DNA from: Enterococcus ureasiticus | GTDB taxonomy: Bacteria > Bacillota > Bacilli > Lactobacillales > Enterococcaceae | DNA: 64,000 nucleotides | Direction: 5' to 3' | Assembly (NCBI RefSeq): GCF_001730285.1 | Contig: NZ_MIJZ01000001.1 | Coordinates: forward strand, 1,155,196 to 1,219,195 | Part shown: in pieces, positions 63,906-64,000 of the stretch | Numbering within the stretch: position 1 is the first letter of the stretch | Layout: each line of letters starts with the position of its first letter | The notes under the pieces: generated by a model | Databases searched by the model: none | Told to the model about the DNA's origin: nothing | Seen by the model: only the letters and a program-made list of their open reading frames with translations | Made by a program: the position numbers and the translations under genes

Positions 63906-64000
63906 GCGTGGCGACGTCCTACTCTCACAAAGGGAAACCCTTCACTACAATCGGCGCTAAGAAGCTTAACTTCTGTGTTCGGCATGGGAACAGGTGTATC
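63906..64000 (-). rRNA. rrf: 5S rRNA, 3' part (5' end beyond window)
   Basis: On the minus strand the sequence contains CCTGTTCCCATGCCGAACAC, AAGTTAAGCTTC and AGAGTAGGACGTCGCCACGC (3' end), all conserved in bacterial 5S rRNA. About 95 nt are visible. It marks an rRNA operon reading into this window. Confidence 0.97.

Overview
The window looks like a chromosomal segment of an Enterococcus close to the E. faecalis / E. moraviensis group. The evidence is AT-rich low-GC Gram-positive sequence with strong GGAGG ribosome-binding sites, two WxL surface-protein clusters, a fabT-fabH-acpP-fabK...accA operon, a glpK-glpO-glpF operon with an H2O2-forming glycerophosphate oxidase, a BgsA/BgsB glycolipid pair, and the conserved yqeG-yqeH-yhbY-nadD-yqeK-rsfS block. 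The assignment rests on gene content and protein resemblance only; no database search was run. Most genes lie on the minus strand, reading away from an rRNA/tRNA locus at the right edge (partial 5S rRNA and tRNA-Asn).

Layout. 0-16 kb: partial galK with promoter, operator-like repeats and a cre-like site; a DUF3042 gene; an FAD/NAD(P)-binding protein; a DUF488 gene; the 5-formyl-THF cyclo-ligase/rhomboid/YqgQ/glucokinase/rhodanese run; two small enzymes; the glycerol operon; and behind it an Mga-like regulator with an atypical NADH-oxidase-family flavoprotein. 15-18 kb: an LCP (LytR-CpsA-Psr) gene preceded by a complete promoter, an M-box magnesium riboswitch and a terminator. 18-26 kb: the first WxL cluster, a separate YusW-like secreted protein and other exported proteins. 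26-36 kb: rpmG, a class B PBP, T-box-controlled thrS, small enzymes, an L,D-transpeptidase, an ANT(6)-like gene and a YdcF-family gene. 36-40 kb: the second WxL cluster. 40-42 kb: an 18-bp-arm palindrome, a possible short RNA and a stand-alone HsdR-N-like nuclease. 42-49 kb: yebC, tmcAL and the ribosome-assembly/NAD block. 49-60 kb: fatty-acid synthesis with two putative promoters that carry FabT-type boxes. 60-63.5 kb: a YkuJ protein, an oxidoreductase and bgsB/bgsA.

How the parts fit. Much of the window concerns the cell envelope: membrane lipid (fab/acc), glycolipid anchor (bgsA/B), peptidoglycan cross-linking (PBP, L,D-transpeptidase), wall-polymer attachment (LCP) and wall-associated WxL proteins. 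Three regulatory features deserve most attention. The M-box sits ahead of a wall-polymer ligase gene rather than a magnesium transporter. rsfS appears to begin at AUA or AUC because no in-frame AUG, GUG or UUG exists near its Shine-Dalgarno. A roughly 120-bp intergenic repeat with variable inner hairpins occurs at several places, including inside two essential operons.
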